From a virus, in the IMG/VR virus record IMGVR_UViG_3300044990_000705, positions 1-52,401 of that record: a stretch of DNA of 52,401 bases. One strand, 5' to 3'. Shown one piece after another: positions 51,039 to 52,401 of the stretch. The stretch's first letter is position 1. Each line of letters begins with the position of its first letter. The translations under genes were made by a program, and so were the position numbers. Below the pieces are notes generated by a model. The model was not told the DNA's origin, made no database searches, and saw nothing but the letters and a program-made list of their open reading frames with translations.

Positions 51039-51061
51039 CTTTGTTTAAAAAATGAACAGAG
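51039..51061. repeat. 23-bp palindromic repeat, copy 20
   Basis: Only 540 bp from copy 19, the closest pair. The AACAAAGGAGG end is the ribosome binding site of 50897-51028. Confidence 0.9.
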
Positions 51062-51076
51062 TTATTACCAAAAATC

Positions 51077-51124
51077 AGTTATTGTGGCCAACTTAACTTG
51101 CTCACGGTTAAAGCCACAATAACT
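51077..51124. other. Perfect 12-bp inverted repeat between early genes
   Basis: AGTTATTGTGGC (51077-51088) pairs with 51113-51124. The 24-nt loop contains a smaller TTAAC/GTTAA pairing, so a long cruciform or RNA hairpin can form. It lies between repeat copy 20 and the gene 51144-51338. Confidence 0.6.
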
Positions 51125-51143
51125 TGCTCGCTATGCTCGCTGG

Positions 51144-51338
51144 TTATATCCCTTGTGCCTCATCCATTGCTTCATTTACTTCATCAAGACTTGTTGAAGT
51201 TTCATCTATGAGGTTTTCAAGAGAATCAAAAAGTTCATCCAGATCTGTTGCCAGTTCTACATCTGCAAGTGATGCTCTGATTCTGGCAGTTATTCTCTTC
51301 CTCAAGTCTTTGTCGATTTTCTCAATCTTTTTGCTCAT
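51144..51338 (-). CDS. Small acidic coiled-coil early protein
   Basis: 64 residues with GAAAGGAAAAG upstream. Basic helical start (SKKIEKIDKDLRKRITARI), then a very acidic helix (DVELATDLDELFDSLENLID). Function unknown. Confidence 0.7.
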   Translation of the reverse strand: MSKKIEKIDKDLRKRITARIRASLADVELATDLDELFDSLENLIDETSTSLDEVNEAMDEAQGI

Positions 51339-51350
51339 TTTCTTTTCCTT

Positions 51351-51956
51351 TCACATTGTTATCTTAACATTACCAGACAAAAAGTCACTTATGCTGGCGG
51401 GAGTGATTCCCTTTGCATTGCAATCTTTGGCATAATTGTTATAATTGTCAAGATCTTCTGGAGTGATGTCATTAGGGAAGATCTCAATTCCCTTTGCCTG
51501 TTTGCATCTTATCCTATCATCTTCACTAATTGGTAACTTTGGATCACAGCTATCTTTGTGCATATCGTTGTAGAGTTTATCACACTTTTGCATATTTCTG
51601 AGAACTTGCTGTTTAAGTGCTTCATCTTCACTGATAATTGCATTAGGATTGCTTTCAAAAGGCACAATAATACCTTGTGATCCTTTGCTATCACACATAA
51701 ACATATCAACTATTTTCTTATGCCTTTTGTTTTTAGCTAAAACTGGCAATCCTTGCTGGCTGAGATAATCAAGAGCCAGTGATTCAGAGAATGTAGTTCC
51801 ATTCTTACCAATATTAGCCATGAAGAACTCAAATGCTTTCTCAATAGCTTGACTTTTGCTTATGATAGGAACACCTAAATTCTTCAGAGCACTAAGACCT
51901 TGTGCGAACTGGCACACACTCAGATTGACTTGTATTGGAATCTTTAATTCTGTCAT
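51351..51956 (-). CDS. Hypothetical early protein
   Basis: 201 residues from ATG 51956 (AAAGGATCTGAT upstream). Mixed alpha/beta with N-terminal IPIQVNLSVCQFAQGLSALK and a C-terminal TPEDLDNYNNYAKDCNAKGI. Several scattered cysteines. It is the second gene of the leftward early operon. No family recognised. Confidence 0.7.
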   Translation of the reverse strand: MTELKIPIQVNLSVCQFAQGLSALKNLGVPIISKSQAIEKAFEFFMANIGKNGTTFSESLALDYLSQQGLPVLAKNKRHKKIVDMFMCDSKGSQGIIVPFESNPNAIISEDEALKQQVLRNMQKCDKLYNDMHKDSCDPKLPISEDDRIRCKQAKGIEIFPNDITPEDLDNYNNYAKDCNAKGITPASISDFLSGNVKITM

Positions 51957-51957
51957 A

Positions 51958-52182
51958 TCAGATCCTTTCACCTACTGGCTTATAAACAGCTAAAACATCT
52001 GTATCTGTTTGAACTAAGTCAATTATCTGATTATCTCTCAATTCATTTAATTTGCAAAGAATGACAATTTCAGAGTAACTGTTGAAAAGCTCTGTAATTG
52101 TCTTAACTGGAATTCCATTCTTTGCTACATATACCATGTGGACTATTTTTCTACCTAACTGTTTTTGCTGATCAAATTGCAT
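51958..52182 (-). CDS. First early gene, possible winged-helix regulator
   Basis: 74 residues with GAAAGGATAACTA upstream. Helix, helix (GIPVKTITELFNSYSEI), helix (ILCKLNELRDNQII), then a strand pair (DLVQTDTDVLAVYKP) is the order of a winged helix-turn-helix. It is the promoter-proximal leftward gene, facing the symmetric promoter at 52204-52267. It is the best candidate here for a protein that binds the dispersed repeats, though this is inference. Confidence 0.65.
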   Translation of the reverse strand: MQFDQQKQLGRKIVHMVYVAKNGIPVKTITELFNSYSEIVILCKLNELRDNQIIDLVQTDTDVLAVYKPVGERI

Positions 52183-52203
52183 TAGTTATCCTTTCATGTG
52201 TTT

Positions 52204-52267
52204 AATTGTTGACAATTGTTCAATTTGAATTGTATGGTATCATTGAATTGGCGAATTGTCAACAATT
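52204..52267. promoter_or_regulatory. Symmetric divergent early promoter
   Basis: A perfect 14-bp inverted repeat (52204-52217 and 52254-52267) contains a consensus TTGACA on each strand. Leftward: TTGACA (52257-52262), 17-bp spacer, TACCAT (52234-52239), just upstream of the first early gene. Rightward: TTGACA (52209-52214), 18-bp spacer, TATGGT (52233-52238). The two -10 boxes overlap, so the two directions should exclude each other. Confidence 0.6.
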
Positions 52268-52355
52268 AATTTCGTAATAAAATGCAATAAAATCACATGG
52301 TTATAAAATGAATTTTAATTGATCCCAATTACAAAATCCCAAATGATTTGATGTT
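52268..52355. other. AT-rich non-coding junction
   Basis: No gene. Very AT-rich, leading into the terminal repeat. With the repeat joined, it continues into the origin-like structure at 4-196. Confidence 0.6.
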
Positions 52356-52401
52356 TTAAATCATGGGGCACCTCCACCACCGCCCGTGAACATAGTTGGT
52401 T
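52356..52401. repeat. 46-bp terminal direct repeat (right copy)
   Basis: Exact copy of bases 1-46. See the left copy for interpretation. Confidence 0.9.

Noticed and set aside
253-51061. Repeats as LexA/SOS boxes
   Set aside because: GTTC-N7-GAAC resembles known SOS boxes, but alphaproteobacterial boxes are direct repeats (GTTC-N7-GTTC) and Gram-positive ones are GAAC-N4-GTTC. Sites also lie at late gene borders without promoters.
253-51061. Repeats as a CRISPR array
   Set aside because: Copies are kilobases apart with genes between them and no cas genes; they are dispersed, not arrayed.

Overview
The window is a complete or nearly complete genome of a tailed phage, apparently lytic and short-tailed (podovirus-like), assembled as a circle. 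The last 46 bases (52356-52401) repeat bases 1-46 exactly, so one genome unit is about 52,355 bp. Support for a short tail: TerS, TerL, a 671-residue portal, an acidic scaffold, a capsid protein, two tube/adaptor-type proteins and very large internal virion proteins are present, but there is no tape measure, sheath or major tail protein. I saw no integrase, clear repressor, RNA polymerase or tRNA. A lipoprotein, an exported protein and a beta-helix tailspike point to a Gram-negative host. The genome is AT-rich (my estimate is near 40% GC).

Layout. Bases 1-2490 are almost gene-free and packed with inverted repeats, with one leftward gene (625-1101). Rightward late genes run from 2491 to 35225: TerS; fibres, a tailspike and their small partners (3079-15465); a zinc-ribbon protein; a lysis cassette that includes a CheY-like response regulator (15466-17456); TerL, portal, scaffold and capsid (17469-24938); adaptors (25011-27198); and internal/ejected proteins (27188-35225), one of which appears to be made by -1 ribosomal frameshifting. 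A strong intrinsic terminator at 35236-35276 ends this arm. Leftward genes fill 52182-35288: many small early genes, DNA ligase, a Cas4/RecB-like nuclease, a RecA-fold ATPase (Sak4-like) with a DUF669-like partner, a ParB-methyltransferase fusion, ThyX, a dATP/dGTP pyrophosphohydrolase-like protein, a UDG-exonuclease-PolA fusion, a DUF3987-like helicase and a RepA-like ATPase.

The most distinctive feature is a 23-bp near-palindrome present in 20 copies, nearly all in the short gaps between functional modules, directly after a stop codon and directly before a Shine-Dalgarno sequence. One copy is read in frame inside the 1626-residue internal virion protein, just before an inserted ADP-ribosyltransferase-like domain. 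Its half-sites also flank an AT-rich core at the genome junction. It could be a dispersed operator, a module-exchange linker, or both.

Eight genes of 35-65 residues, found by reading overlaps and ribosome binding sites, are also annotated. Coordinates were counted by hand; homology calls are from motif recognition, with no database search.
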